Assembly: GCA_934479825.1 (NCBI GenBank)
Contig: CAKSOW010000004.1
Coordinates: 1-64,000 of the forward strand
Length of the DNA stretch: 64,000 nucleotides
Source: an uncultured Eubacteriales bacterium
GTDB taxonomy: Bacteria > Bacillota > Clostridia > Oscillospirales > CAG-382
Reading direction: 5' to 3'
The position numbers and the translations under genes were made by a program. Shown here piece after piece: positions 6,031 to 16,152 of this stretch. The stretch's first letter is position 1; each line of letters begins with the position of its first letter. Below the pieces are notes generated by a model. It ran no database searches. It saw nothing but the letters and a program-made list of their open reading frames with translations, and had not been told where the DNA came from.

Positions 6031-8634
6031 ATGATCGATCTTTTTGAACACAACCAAAAAGCATACGATTCCGCCGTTTCCTTGCTTTCCGAAACCGGAA
6101 AAGCGGCTGTTATCCACCCGACCGGCACGGGAAAGTCCTTGATTGCTTTCAAGCTTTGCACGGACAATCCGGATAAAATCATCTGTTGGCTCTCCCCCTC
6201 CGAATACATCTTCAAGACCCAGCTGGAAAACCTTGCCAAAGTATCGGACGGCTGGCAGCCGGAAAATATCCGGTTTTATACGTATGCACGACTCATGAAC
6301 CTTACAGAGGACGAGCTTGCCGATATCCGTCCTGACTATATCGTCCTTGACGAATTCCACCGCTGCGGCGCCAAAGAATGGGGCAAGGGGGTTGCGGCGC
6401 TTCTCGGCCTGTATGGGACTGTTCCGGTTCTCGGTCTTTCTGCGACCAACATCCGGTATTTAGACAATCAGCGCGACATGGCGGACGAACTCTTTGACGG
6501 CAACATTGCCTCCGAAATGACGCTCGGAGAGGCAATTGTGCGCGGCATTCTTGCCGCCCCCAAATACGTGCTTTCCGTCTTTTCCTATAAACAACAGCTT
6601 GAAACCTACAAAAGACGCGTCCGTCAGACAAAAAACAAAGCGGTACGCGATACGGCCGAACAGTATCTGGACGCACTGCGCCATGCCCTCGAAAAAGCCG
6701 AGGGGTTAGACACTGTTTTTGCCAAGCATATGACCGAGCGCACCGGAAAATATATTGTTTTCTGCGCCGATTCGGAGCATATGCGCCAAATGTCGGCCAA
6801 GGCCGGCGAATGGTTTGCCAAGGTCGATAAAGAACCGCATATTTATACCGTTTATTCGGAGGATCCTTTGGCGGACAAGTCTTTCCGCGCTTTCAAGGCG
6901 GATACCGATACAGAGCACCTGAAACTGTTATACTGCATTGACGCGCTCAACGAGGGCGTGCATGTAGACGATGTTTCGGGTGTTATTCTGTTGCGTCCCA
7001 CCATATCGCCGATCCTATACAAGCAACAGATCGGACGTGCGCTTGCCGCCGGTAAAAAAGAGAATCCGGTCATTTTAGATATTGTCCTCAACATTGAAAA
7101 CCTTTACAGTATCGGTGCAATCGAGGAGGAAATGCAGCTTGCCATGACCTATTACCGTTCACATGGCTTAGCCGACGATATCGTCAACGAGTATTTCCAA
7201 GTGATCGACGAGGTACGCGACTGCAAAGAGCTTTTCGATAAGCTGGACGATGTGCTGACGGCTTCGTGGGATATGATGTACGACATGGCTTGCCGGTATC
7301 GGGCCGAGCACGGAAATCTGGAAATACCGTACAAATATAAAACGCCGGAGGGCTATTCCCTCGGCAACTGGATCTTGACGCAGAAACGCGTCCGCGCCGG
7401 GGAGCAATTCGGCATTCTGACCGAGGAACGCATTGCCAAGTTGGACGCGCTGGGCATGACCTGGGGCAGTTACCGCGACCATGCATGGGAGCGGAACTTC
7501 GCCGCCGCCAAAGATTATTACGAAACCTATGGGAATCTTGCCGTCACGGCCTCCTATGTGACAGAAAGCGGACTGCATCTCGGCAATTGGATCGCCGGCC
7601 TGCGTTCGGCAAGAAAGAACGCCGCCTGGCGCAGATATCTGTCGCCGGAACGGATAAAGCTGTTGGATGAGATCGGCATGATATGGGATGTTTCCGACCA
7701 CCTGTGGCAACAGTATTATGCCGCCTGCACAGTATATTACAAGGAACACGGGAATTTGGATATTCCCTTGCCGTATGTGACGGCTGACGGGATCCGGTTA
7801 GGAAAATGGATCCACAATATCCGCAGTGTGCGCAAAACCGCCAACCGTTCCTACACCCTCTCGTCCGAACAGATAAAAGCTTTGGATGAATTAGACATGC
7901 TGTGGGACAGGAAAAATGACCGTTTATGGGAAAAAGGATACCGCAAAGCCATGCAATACCGCAAGGAATTCGGAAACCTTGAAGTCCCGTCTGCCTATCA
8001 GACATCCGACGGCTACCGTCTCGGTGCATGGATCAGTGAACAACGGCAGAAAGCGAATTTGTCGGAACCCCGGAAACAGCGTCTGGACGCACTCGGCATG
8101 CGCTGGAAGAAACCGGATTCATGGGAAATCCGCTACACGTTAGCCAAGGATTTTTACAAAACGCACGGTCATCTGAATATGCCGGCCTCCTACAAGGCGG
8201 ACGGTATCTGGCTTGCCAAATGGTTAAATGAGCAACGGCAGATCTATATAGGAAACCGTGCCGGAAAATGTTTGACCGCCGAACAGATAAAAGCTTTGGA
8301 AGAAATCGGCATGTCCTGGGAAAACCGGACGGAGCAAAAGAGCCGGAAAGCCTGGGAGACCGGATATAGCCATGCGGCAGAATATGCGTATAAAAATAAG
8401 AATTTAGACGTACCGGGCGAATATGTCTGCGCGGACGGATATAGGCTCGGCAATTGGATTTCCAATCAGCGAAACCGGCACAACAATCCCGACAAGTATC
8501 CGGCTTTGACCGAAGCGCAGACGGAACAATTGGAAAAAATCGGAATGATCTGGCACAAAAAGCAAGAGCAGAAAGCGCCGGCCGTACCGAAAATCCATAG
8601 ACTTGACGGTCGATATGGGAGCGCCGTGATATGA
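6031..8634 (+). CDS. DEAH helicase with six helicase-associated repeats, first gene of the EPS operon
   Basis: An 867-residue superfamily 2 helicase. The ATG at 6031 follows AAAGGAGG at 6016-6023; the in-frame start at 5983 lies in the terminator. Motifs: Walker A HPTGTGKS near residue 33, DEFHR (motif II), LSATN (motif III) and QQIGRALAAG (motif VI). From about residue 420 there are six consecutive repeats of about 70 residues, each with an aromatic-rich W...Y core, GNL.VP, LG.WI..QR and LD.IGM.W. These match the helicase-associated (HA, PF03457) domain. The stop overlaps the next start by ATGA, so it is translated with polysaccharide genes. Its role there is unknown: DNA remodelling at the switch or phage defence are guesses. 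Confidence 0.8.
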   Translation: MIDLFEHNQKAYDSAVSLLSETGKAAVIHPTGTGKSLIAFKLCTDNPDKIICWLSPSEYIFKTQLENLAKVSDGWQPENIRFYTYARLMNLTEDELADIRPDYIVLDEFHRCGAKEWGKGVAALLGLYGTVPVLGLSATNIRYLDNQRDMADELFDGNIASEMTLGEAIVRGILAAPKYVLSVFSYKQQLETYKRRVRQTKNKAVRDTAEQYLDALRHALEKAEGLDTVFAKHMTERTGKYIVFCADSEHMRQMSAKAGEWFAKVDKEPHIYTVYSEDPLADKSFRAFKADTDTEHLKLLYCIDALNEGVHVDDVSGVILLRPTISPILYKQQIGRALAAGKKENPVILDIVLNIENLYSIGAIEEEMQLAMTYYRSHGLADDIVNEYFQVIDEVRDCKELFDKLDDVLTASWDMMYDMACRYRAEHGNLEIPYKYKTPEGYSLGNWILTQKRVRAGEQFGILTEERIAKLDALGMTWGSYRDHAWERNFAAAKDYYETYGNLAVTASYVTESGLHLGNWIAGLRSARKNAAWRRYLSPERIKLLDEIGMIWDVSDHLWQQYYAACTVYYKEHGNLDIPLPYVTADGIRLGKWIHNIRSVRKTANRSYTLSSEQIKALDELDMLWDRKNDRLWEKGYRKAMQYRKEFGNLEVPSAYQTSDGYRLGAWISEQRQKANLSEPRKQRLDALGMRWKKPDSWEIRYTLAKDFYKTHGHLNMPASYKADGIWLAKWLNEQRQIYIGNRAGKCLTAEQIKALEEIGMSWENRTEQKSRKAWETGYSHAAEYAYKNKNLDVPGEYVCADGYRLGNWISNQRNRHNNPDKYPALTEAQTEQLEKIGMIWHKKQEQKAPAVPKIHRLDGRYGSAVI

Positions 8635-9191
8635 ATCGGAATCTTTTGATTTTGGGAGCAGGGCAATATGGCATGGTGGCAAAGGAAATTGCCGAGTCTA
8701 TGGGAAATTTTGAAAAGATTGATTTTCTGGATGACAGCCATGAAATTGCTATCGGAAAACTGGCTTCTTACGAAACCTATGTAAAGGAATATTCTTCTGC
8801 TATTGTTGCAATCGGAAAGGCAGACATACGGCTGGAATATTTGCAAAAGCTGGAAGATGCCGGCTTTCGCATCGCGGTGCTTGTCAGCCCGAGAGCCTAT
8901 GTCGCGCCGTCTGCCCGGCTGATGAAAGGCACAGTCGTAGAACCGATGGCGGTTGTCAACGCGCATGCCGTTACCGGCATCGGTGTCATCGTTTGCGCCG
9001 GAGCGATCGTGAATCATAACGCGGCGGCCGGAGACGGCTGTCTGTTGCAATGCGGCAGTATTATCGCAGCCGGAGCGGTTTTAAAACCCAAACATACGCT
9101 TGGGTACAACGAGGTTTTGAAGAATTCCGATGTGCCGATCGATAAACGCACCCCGACGGGAAATAATTATAAATTTGAGGATGGAATGTAA
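8631..9191 (+). CDS. PglD-like sugar O/N-acetyltransferase
   Basis: A 186-residue protein of the PglD/NeuD/EpsM family of acyl-CoA-dependent sugar acetyltransferases. A nucleotide-sugar-binding Rossmann-like start (LILGAGQYGMVAKEI) leads to a left-handed beta-helix of hexapeptide repeats at about 85-165 (SPRAYVAPSARLMKGTVV onward). In PglC/PglD loci such enzymes acetylate an amino-sugar nucleotide before transfer to lipid. No aminotransferase for a 4-amino sugar is seen here, so the substrate is open. Start and upstream stop overlap (ATGA). The PglC-like transferase follows after 5 nt, which supports joint function. Confidence 0.75.
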   Translation: MNRNLLILGAGQYGMVAKEIAESMGNFEKIDFLDDSHEIAIGKLASYETYVKEYSSAIVAIGKADIRLEYLQKLEDAGFRIAVLVSPRAYVAPSARLMKGTVVEPMAVVNAHAVTGIGVIVCAGAIVNHNAAAGDGCLLQCGSIIAAGAVLKPKHTLGYNEVLKNSDVPIDKRTPTGNNYKFEDGM

Positions 9192-9196
9192 GAAAC

Positions 9197-9844
9197 ATGT
9201 ATAAGTCTTTTTTTAAGCGATTCTTGGATATATTGTTATCCTTTGTCGGGGCGGTCGTATTGCTTCCGGTTTTTCTGATTGTAGCGCTTGTTATTGTAGT
9301 GGATGATCCGGGCCCTGTTTTTTTCAAGCAAAAACGGGTCGGAAAGAACAAAAAGCTGTTTTGGTTACATAAATTCCGCAGCATGAAAGTAAAAACGCCG
9401 GACATTCCGACGCACTTGCTTACTAACCCAGAGGAGTATATCACCCGTTCCGGTCGTTTTTTGCGGAAAACAAGCTTAGATGAACTTCCGCAGATTTATG
9501 ATATCTTATTTGGAAAGATGTCGATCATCGGACCGCGCCCTGCGCTTTGGAATCAAGACGATCTGATTGCCGAACGCGACAAATACGGTGCCAATGATGT
9601 AAAACCCGGACTTACCGGTTGGGCGCAGATCAACGGACGCGATGAATTGGAAATTCCCGTAAAAGCCAAACTCGACGGCGAATATGTCGAAAAGCTGAAT
9701 GCCGGACACGGCAAGGGCCTTGCAATGGACATCAAATGTTTCTTCGGAACAATTAAATCGGTTCTGAAACATGATGGAGTTGTTGAAGGCGGCACGGGCG
9801 AAATGAAACGGGAAGAAAAAGAAAAGGGAATGGTCGGGAAATGA
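9197..9844 (+). CDS. PglC/WcaJ-type initiating sugar-phosphate transferase
   Basis: A 215-residue monotopic phosphoglycosyltransferase that moves a sugar-1-phosphate to undecaprenyl phosphate, the first membrane step of repeat-unit assembly. An N-terminal re-entrant membrane helix (about 11-35) is followed by DDPGPVFFKQKRVG, HKFRSM, the Asp-Glu catalytic pair in TSLDELPQ, IIGPRPAL and PGLTGWAQINGR. The length is that of the small PglC-like form without extra transmembrane domains. The C-terminal tail is charged. The next gene overlaps by ATGA. Confidence 0.85.
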   Translation: MYKSFFKRFLDILLSFVGAVVLLPVFLIVALVIVVDDPGPVFFKQKRVGKNKKLFWLHKFRSMKVKTPDIPTHLLTNPEEYITRSGRFLRKTSLDELPQIYDILFGKMSIIGPRPALWNQDDLIAERDKYGANDVKPGLTGWAQINGRDELEIPVKAKLDGEYVEKLNAGHGKGLAMDIKCFFGTIKSVLKHDGVVEGGTGEMKREEKEKGMVGK

Positions 9845-11016
9845 AAATACTTGTCATATGTCAATATTATTCGCCGGAGCCATTCCGTATCACAGATATC
9901 TGCGAAGAACTTGTCCGCCGCGGTAACACGGTTACGGTTGTAACAGGAGTTCCAAACTATCCCATGGGAGAAATATATCCGGGTTATGAACACGGCAAAA
10001 GAGCACAGGAACTTATCAATGGGGTTCATATAATCCATTGCCCGATTCACCCAAGAAAAAAAGGCGCGTTCCACCGGCTGTGGAACTATTACAGCTATCC
10101 GTTTCAATCCAAACGCGTGGTGAAACAATTGGAGGACGACTTTGATGTCGTCTTTATATACCAGCTTTCACCGGTTATGATGGCAAGAGCCGGCATCTGG
10201 TACGCCAAAAGGCACCACAAAAAAGCAATCTTATATTGTCTTGATCTTTGGCCAGCCAGTTTGGGGGCAGGCGGGCTCAGCGGCGGCATAGTGTATAAAT
10301 GGTTTGAAAGAGAGTCCCAAAAAATTTATCAAACCGTGGATCAAATTTTAATATCCTCTCAATCATTTGCCAAATATTTTTCTGAACAGTTTGGTTTAAA
10401 TAATACCCTGTATTTGCCACAATATGCTGAATCAACTTTTTCACCTGACGAATGCAGAAAAGAACCGGACGGTTTTATTGACCTCATGTTTGCCGGCAAT
10501 ATCGGTACTGCTCAAAGTGTAGATACTGTTATCCAAGCAGCGGCATTGTGCAAAGATATTCCAAATTTGCGATGGCATATCGTTGGCGACGGTATTGCAC
10601 TGTCTGAATGCAAAAAATTGGCAAAAGAATTAGATGTTCCGGTGACCTTTTATGGCAGACAACCAATTTCTGAAATGCCACGATTTTACGCAATGGCAGA
10701 CGCCATGATTGTTACGATGAAAAAAGATCCTGTTATCAGTTTGACTCTTCCGGGAAAAGTACAATCCTATATGGCGGCCGGTAAACCGATTATCGGTGCA
10801 ATAGAGGGAGAAGCAGCCACGGTCATTGCAAATTCCAGGTGTGGTTTTTGCGGCGATGCAGAAAATCCATCAATGTTAGCGGAAAGTATTAGAAAATTCG
10901 TCCGATGCAGGAATAAAGAGGTCATGGAACACGAATCCCGGAAATATTATGATGAAAATTTCGATAAAGATTTGTTTTTGAATAAGCTTGCCTTAATTCT
11001 AAAAAACAACTACTGA
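9841..11016 (+). CDS. GT4 glycosyltransferase, WbuB-like
   Basis: A 391-residue GT-B fold glycosyltransferase of family 4. The acceptor domain begins ILVICQYYSPEPFRITDIC; the nucleotide-sugar domain carries FAGNIGTAQSVD, WHIVGDG and a late E-x7-E-like region (IEGEAATVI). The layout resembles WbuB, an enzyme associated with adding N-acetyl-fucosamine in O-antigens. That fits the UDP-L-FucNAc genes 8 kb downstream, but the specificity is inference. It is a cytoplasmic, membrane-associated enzyme adding a sugar to the lipid-linked first residue. Confidence 0.75.
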   Translation: MKILVICQYYSPEPFRITDICEELVRRGNTVTVVTGVPNYPMGEIYPGYEHGKRAQELINGVHIIHCPIHPRKKGAFHRLWNYYSYPFQSKRVVKQLEDDFDVVFIYQLSPVMMARAGIWYAKRHHKKAILYCLDLWPASLGAGGLSGGIVYKWFERESQKIYQTVDQILISSQSFAKYFSEQFGLNNTLYLPQYAESTFSPDECRKEPDGFIDLMFAGNIGTAQSVDTVIQAAALCKDIPNLRWHIVGDGIALSECKKLAKELDVPVTFYGRQPISEMPRFYAMADAMIVTMKKDPVISLTLPGKVQSYMAAGKPIIGAIEGEAATVIANSRCGFCGDAENPSMLAESIRKFVRCRNKEVMEHESRKYYDENFDKDLFLNKLALILKNNY

Positions 11017-11111
11017 TTTAGTACTTGTCAATATCTGCTATGAGCAATGAACTCATCTGTTTTTTTGCATATATCAGAAATTGCTTTTCCGTAGAAAACA
11101 GAGGAGATAAA

Positions 11112-12614
11112 ATGAAAAAAATACGAGTACATAACTTTGCTTTTTCCATTTTGAATATACTGTATTTTGTCGGGGCCGTACTTTCGGTTTTTATATGCGG
11201 TTTTAATCGGTTTAACCAATTGACGTGTTATAGCTCCATCGTGTGTTTGCCCCTATGTTTTTTAATATGCTTCATGATTATTTCGGGATTCAACAGAAAT
11301 GGATCCATCACAATCAATATTGTATTATTTTGCGCCTTTTTAAGATATGTTGTTTTGCCCGCATTTCAGAGCATAAACCCGGTATATAGATTTGCAAAAT
11401 ATGAATGCACAGATACTGCCTTAATAGACAAATCGATCTTTTTGATGTGTTACGAACTCTTGTTTATATCTATTTTTTTTGCAATGTATGCGCGAACACA
11501 CAAAACCGCAATTAAAGATTTTGTTAGTTTGGCAAAAAACAGTGGACAATCAATAGAGCGTTTTCCGCCGAAAGACAATATGTATGGAGCAATTATCCTA
11601 TTTTGTTGTTTTTCCGTGTCTCTGGGTTTTCTGAACCGCAACATTTTCAAACAAATAAGTTTTATTGTTATAAAATCCAATTCAGGAACACGAGTAGGAC
11701 AAATCTCATCCAACAGCACCAGTCTTGATATGATTTTGAGACAAATTTTTGTCATTGGAATATTTTCACTGTTTGTTGTTTTTGTCACAAGCCTAAAAAG
11801 GAAACTTTATAATAGCAGGCCCAGAATGGCCGTGAATTTGTCTTTACTTGCCGCACTTTGTTGTATAGGTATTATTATTGCTGAGCAACGGTCATCACAA
11901 ATTTATTGTGCATTTGCCTCAATCGTGTTGCTGGTTCAAATGTTTTCAGAATACAAAAAAAGAATTTTTAGAGTCTTAATAGCCGGTGCGGCAGTTGTTT
12001 TGGCTATGCTTACTATTTACAAAACTTTTTATGCTTTTCGCTATGGTTCATACTTAGATGCCATTTCCAATTCGTCTTCAAGCATGAACGATTTGGTTCA
12101 AACAATGGAAATATATTTGTTAGGCCCACTCAGTGTTTCTTCTGCGATTAAATTCGGCTCAGCTTTCGGAGGTATTGCACTATCGCAGTTACTATATGAC
12201 ATATGCCGTTCATCAATTGGTTTAAGCTTTTTAGTAAAAAGTCAGAATTCAGTTTTGACATCGGCAAGTTATAATTTGTTTGTTACATCAGGCAACCATA
12301 CGAGTGGTTTTTTATTGCCAATCACAGGACAAGGTTACTTAACGTTCGGGATTATTTTTTCACCTGTTTTAATATGTATTTGCTTTTATGCTGCTTTTAA
12401 ACTTGAAAAGGTAATGTTGACTAGCAAATCTGCCTATGTGGTTTATTTTTCAGCCTATGTTTTCATAAGATTAGCAACATGTATGGTGTCATCGAATTTA
12501 AATACGGTTTTAAACGCAGCAACGAGCATTTTAATATCAGCAGGCGTTGTTTATACAATTCAATGGCTTTTGATAAAAATGGCAGGAACGAGGAAGCGTT
12601 ACAGTGATAAGTAA
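11112..12614 (+). CDS. Wzy-like polysaccharide polymerase
   Basis: A 500-residue integral membrane protein with about twelve hydrophobic segments and a large polar loop near residues 350-420. This is the topology of O-antigen/capsule polymerases, which join repeat units outside the membrane. Sequence is poorly conserved in this family, so the call rests on topology and on its place between a glycosyltransferase and a flippase. GAGGAGAT just before the ATG at 11112 decides the start; an earlier in-frame ATG at 11025 has no comparable site. The gene is visibly AT-rich compared with the helicase or the epimerase genes. Confidence 0.65.
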   Translation: MKKIRVHNFAFSILNILYFVGAVLSVFICGFNRFNQLTCYSSIVCLPLCFLICFMIISGFNRNGSITINIVLFCAFLRYVVLPAFQSINPVYRFAKYECTDTALIDKSIFLMCYELLFISIFFAMYARTHKTAIKDFVSLAKNSGQSIERFPPKDNMYGAIILFCCFSVSLGFLNRNIFKQISFIVIKSNSGTRVGQISSNSTSLDMILRQIFVIGIFSLFVVFVTSLKRKLYNSRPRMAVNLSLLAALCCIGIIIAEQRSSQIYCAFASIVLLVQMFSEYKKRIFRVLIAGAAVVLAMLTIYKTFYAFRYGSYLDAISNSSSSMNDLVQTMEIYLLGPLSVSSAIKFGSAFGGIALSQLLYDICRSSIGLSFLVKSQNSVLTSASYNLFVTSGNHTSGFLLPITGQGYLTFGIIFSPVLICICFYAAFKLEKVMLTSKSAYVVYFSAYVFIRLATCMVSSNLNTVLNAATSILISAGVVYTIQWLLIKMAGTRKRYSDK

Positions 12615-13878
12615 AATAAAGAATTTTCTAAAAAAGCCATTTTTAACTTCAATCATTATTTTGTCAGGCGGATCATTGTTAGCACAAGGGATCAACTTTG
12701 TCTGTTCAATGATTATGACAAGGGAATATTCCAAAGATGCCATAGGTTATTATACTTACATTCTTTCAATAGTGACAATGTTTTCGACGGTAATCAACGG
12801 GAGGTATGACGTTCCTATTGTTTCATCCGAAGACGAGAAGGAAACATGGTCTTTGGTGAAATGTTCTTTCTACATTTCTTTATTCGTAAGTGCTGTTGTT
12901 ACAATCGTAACCTACATTGCATATGGTTTAAAAAATAGTGATTTCGGAGGAAATACTTTTTTATTACTGTTTGTTTTCCCGATGTTGGTTATATATGGCC
13001 TCATAAATATTCTGAACGGATATAACAACAAATACGCCGAATACAAATTAATTTCCAGCGCGTATCTTGTAAGAACCGTTTTTCAAAATATTTTTACAAT
13101 AGGCTTAGGCGTTATTAGTCCAAGTGCTTTTAATCTGTTATTAAGCCAGACTATCGGTTTGGGTTTTGGCATTAAGAGGCAGTGCAAAAAGCTGATACCC
13201 AATTTAAAAGAGATTAAAGCAGTCAGCGTCGGCGAAATGAAAAGCACTTTGAAAAAGTATATCGCTCAGCCACTGGTATCCGTTCCGTCATCTTTTATCA
13301 ATGCATTATCCTATTCCTCAATCAGCTTATTTGTAGGAAACCTTTTCGGTATGAACCTGTTAGCAATGTATTCTATTTCTGTAAGAGTACTAGGAATTCC
13401 CTTAGGTATTTTTAGCACAAATATTGCTAAAATCCATTTGAAAGACGCATCGGACGAGATTGACCAAAACGGGAATTTCAAGAAATGCACCTTGAAAATG
13501 ATTGGATTTTCTGCCGTTTTATCTTCTTTGATGGTGCTTTTTCTAATGTTGCTGGCTCCAATTCTGTTTGGTTTGCTATATGGCGAGGACTGGATTGAGT
13601 CCGGGGTATACGTTCAGATCTTGGCGCCAATGTTTGGGTTGAGGCTGATTGTCGGAGCAGTAGGCTTTTCATTCATCCTCGCAAATAAACAAAAGCAAGA
13701 ATTGTTTTATCAAATCCTTTTGTTCGTAGGTATGGCCGTTTTAGCTATAATATCCTCCCTGTGCAACTGGAACATAAAACAGTTTTTAATTTCTATATCC
13801 ATTTGTTACTCATTAATTTATTTGTTAGAGTTACTACAAATTATTAAATGCTCAAAAGCAATGGTGAAGCAAATATGA
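12604..13878 (+). CDS. Wzx-like repeat-unit flippase
   Basis: A 424-residue membrane protein with about twelve transmembrane helices, of the MATE-like polysaccharide transporter (Wzx/RfbX) type. The early motif SLLAQGINFVCSMIMTREYS and VINGRYDVPIV are typical of the group. It would flip undecaprenyl-linked units to the outer face. The GTG start at 12604 overlaps the polymerase end by 11 nt, and the downstream start overlaps its stop. AT-rich like its neighbours. Confidence 0.75.
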   Translation: MISKIKNFLKKPFLTSIIILSGGSLLAQGINFVCSMIMTREYSKDAIGYYTYILSIVTMFSTVINGRYDVPIVSSEDEKETWSLVKCSFYISLFVSAVVTIVTYIAYGLKNSDFGGNTFLLLFVFPMLVIYGLINILNGYNNKYAEYKLISSAYLVRTVFQNIFTIGLGVISPSAFNLLLSQTIGLGFGIKRQCKKLIPNLKEIKAVSVGEMKSTLKKYIAQPLVSVPSSFINALSYSSISLFVGNLFGMNLLAMYSISVRVLGIPLGIFSTNIAKIHLKDASDEIDQNGNFKKCTLKMIGFSAVLSSLMVLFLMLLAPILFGLLYGEDWIESGVYVQILAPMFGLRLIVGAVGFSFILANKQKQELFYQILLFVGMAVLAIISSLCNWNIKQFLISISICYSLIYLLELLQIIKCSKAMVKQI

Positions 13879-14972
13879 AAAAAGTACTATTACTAACGCT
13901 GCACAGCCAAAATAACAATTTTGGCTCTGTGTTACAGGCGCACTCTCTATACTCTTGTCTTGAAGAAATGGGGCTTGATGTTACAACGCTTAATTATCAG
14001 CCCTACTATTCAAATGGGGCAAATTCTCCAAAAATGTTTATCAAAAAAGCACTTACCAACCTCCTGTTTTTGCCATATTTTCTAATAAGAACAAAGAGAT
14101 TCAATCAACTTATTAAATCCAAAAAGCTGACAAAGAAAGCAAAGCACATTTCTGAACTCGGCGACATTTCCAAGGGATATGATATTTTCATGATTGGAAG
14201 TGACCAGGTTTGGAATCCCCATTATCTGTGTGGAAAAGATGATGCATACTTTTTAAAGTTCACAGATTCTCCCAATAAAGTCTCCTATGCAGCAAGTATT
14301 GGAACCAAAGACATTACGGATGAGGAGCTTTCTGTCATTGCAAATAAACTTGCAGATTTTGAATATGTATCTCTGAGAGAAAAAGCGTCATGCCTGCAAC
14401 TTAAAGAGCACGGTTTACAAAACGCCAAGTACGTGCTTGATCCCGTTTTTCTTCACGATGAAAAATACTATCAAAGACTGGCCTCTAAAGCTGTAAAAGA
14501 CTCCGGATATATTTTAGCATATGTAATTCATAAAGACGAATTCATTTCACAGGTAATCGACAAATTGGCGAAGGCAATGAACAAACCGGTCATTCAGATA
14601 GGCGGTTTTGCAAAAAAATGCAATTCAAATAAATTTCTACGTGCTGCCGGCCCGGCCGAGTTTCTTGCGTTGATAAAAAATGCAGATTTTGTTATTACCA
14701 GTTCGTTTCATGGAACTGCTTTTGCACATGTTTTCAACAAGCAATTTGCTGTCGTAATGCCTCATGGAAATACTTTGAGACTTGAAAATATACTGGAAAC
14801 AGCAGGCACAGAGGATCGGGTTATTTATTCACTTGGCGATGTGGAAAACATGCTTATACCGATAGATTATATACCCGTAAATGCAAGAATTCAGGCAAAG
14901 AGAAGTGATTCAATGGAGTATCTTAAACAGATGCTTGATTCAATTGAGGTGAACAAAAGTGCAAATATGTGA
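13875..14972 (+). CDS. polysaccharide pyruvyltransferase family protein
   Basis: A 365-residue protein of the polysaccharide pyruvyl transferase family (CsaB/WcaK/GumL type), which adds ketal-linked pyruvate from phosphoenolpyruvate to sugar residues. Recognisable parts are LTLHSQNNNFGSVLQAHSLY at the N-terminus, MIGSDQVWNP near 110 and TSSFHGTAFAHVF near 280. The ATG at 13875 overlaps the flippase stop. Family members of this subtype are often next to an F420-hydrogenase-beta-like gene, as here, which suggests a joint step that is not characterised. Confidence 0.8.
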   Translation: MKKVLLLTLHSQNNNFGSVLQAHSLYSCLEEMGLDVTTLNYQPYYSNGANSPKMFIKKALTNLLFLPYFLIRTKRFNQLIKSKKLTKKAKHISELGDISKGYDIFMIGSDQVWNPHYLCGKDDAYFLKFTDSPNKVSYAASIGTKDITDEELSVIANKLADFEYVSLREKASCLQLKEHGLQNAKYVLDPVFLHDEKYYQRLASKAVKDSGYILAYVIHKDEFISQVIDKLAKAMNKPVIQIGGFAKKCNSNKFLRAAGPAEFLALIKNADFVITSSFHGTAFAHVFNKQFAVVMPHGNTLRLENILETAGTEDRVIYSLGDVENMLIPIDYIPVNARIQAKRSDSMEYLKQMLDSIEVNKSANM

Positions 14973-16152
14973 TTACAAATATGATTGCACAGGCTGTGGG
15001 GCCTGTATGAGTCTTTGTCCCGTTCATTGCATTTCATTAACGCAGAATATACAAGGCTTTTTGGAACCCGACATAGACCACGTCAAATGTATAGGTTGCG
15101 GTAAATGTAAAAAAAATTGTCCTTCCAATGTGTCTAAAAAACAGAATTATTCAATAGACAGGATTGAAACATATTCTTTTACAACCAACCATAATGAAAT
15201 TCTTAAAGAAAGCTCCTCCGGAGGAGCTTTTACAGCAATTGCGAAAGAAATAATCAACCGAGAGGGAATTGTTTTTGGTGCAGCATTTGATGAAAATCTC
15301 AATGTCGTGCACACTGGCATAGACAAAGCAGAGGATTTATATCGTTTACGAGGATCAAAATATGTCCAATCAAACACTCAAAACACCTACTCAAAAGCCA
15401 AAGAAGCTCTTAGAGAAGGACAACCCGTGTTGTTTGTCGGAACGCCTTGCCAAATAGCGGGACTGTATGCGTCTCTTGAATACAAAGAATATGAAAATTT
15501 GTATACGATAGACCTTTTGTGTCACGGAGTTCCGAGCACGGCCTTGTTCAGATCTTATCTTGATTATTTAGAAAGTAAATACGGCAAAATAGTCCGCTAC
15601 TCATTCAGAGACAAAACAAAATTCGGATGGGGAAATTGGGGAAGTTTTGTTTATTGGGATAAAAATGGGAGAGAGCACAAGAAAGATTTTGTTGTTGCAA
15701 CAGATTATTATTATTCCTTATATTTTCAAGAATGCAATTTTAGAGAAAGTTGCTACAAATGTAAATACGCCTCAATTCCGAGAATAGGAGACATTACAAT
15801 TGGGGACTGTTGGGGAATAGAGAACGTTGACCCTGATGCCGATTTAAAAAACGGTGTATCTCTTGTTATAATCAATAATACCAAGGGAAAAGAACTGATT
15901 GTATCTTCTTTGAAAAATGAAGTTTTAAAGTTGCTCAATACCGAAACAATGATAAAATTTAATCCAACGATTATTGACTCTTCAAAGAGACCCGGAACAA
16001 GAGATACATTCTATACCGATTTTATGAAGTACGGTTTTGAAAACACTGCAAAACGTTATTGTAAACTGAAAAAGGCAATACCTGTTTCTCGATACCTTCC
16101 GATAGGATTGAAAAGAAACATCAAAAAAGCTTTGAGGAAGTGCACAAAATGA
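14959..16152 (+). CDS. 4Fe-4S coenzyme F420 hydrogenase beta-subunit-like protein
   Basis: A 397-residue protein with two ferredoxin-like cysteine clusters (CTGCGACMSLCP near residue 9 and CIGCGKCKKNCP near 34). The FrhB-type N- and C-terminal domains follow, with GGAFTAIA, FVGTPCQIAGL, DLLCHGVPS and DITIGDCWG. Methanogen relatives reduce F420. In bacterial capsule loci this family recurs beside pyruvyltransferases and is thought to act on a sugar or redox partner, but the substrate is unknown. The GTG start at 14959 overlaps the previous gene. Confidence 0.75.
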   Translation: MQICDYKYDCTGCGACMSLCPVHCISLTQNIQGFLEPDIDHVKCIGCGKCKKNCPSNVSKKQNYSIDRIETYSFTTNHNEILKESSSGGAFTAIAKEIINREGIVFGAAFDENLNVVHTGIDKAEDLYRLRGSKYVQSNTQNTYSKAKEALREGQPVLFVGTPCQIAGLYASLEYKEYENLYTIDLLCHGVPSTALFRSYLDYLESKYGKIVRYSFRDKTKFGWGNWGSFVYWDKNGREHKKDFVVATDYYYSLYFQECNFRESCYKCKYASIPRIGDITIGDCWGIENVDPDADLKNGVSLVIINNTKGKELIVSSLKNEVLKLLNTETMIKFNPTIIDSSKRPGTRDTFYTDFMKYGFENTAKRYCKLKKAIPVSRYLPIGLKRNIKKALRKCTK

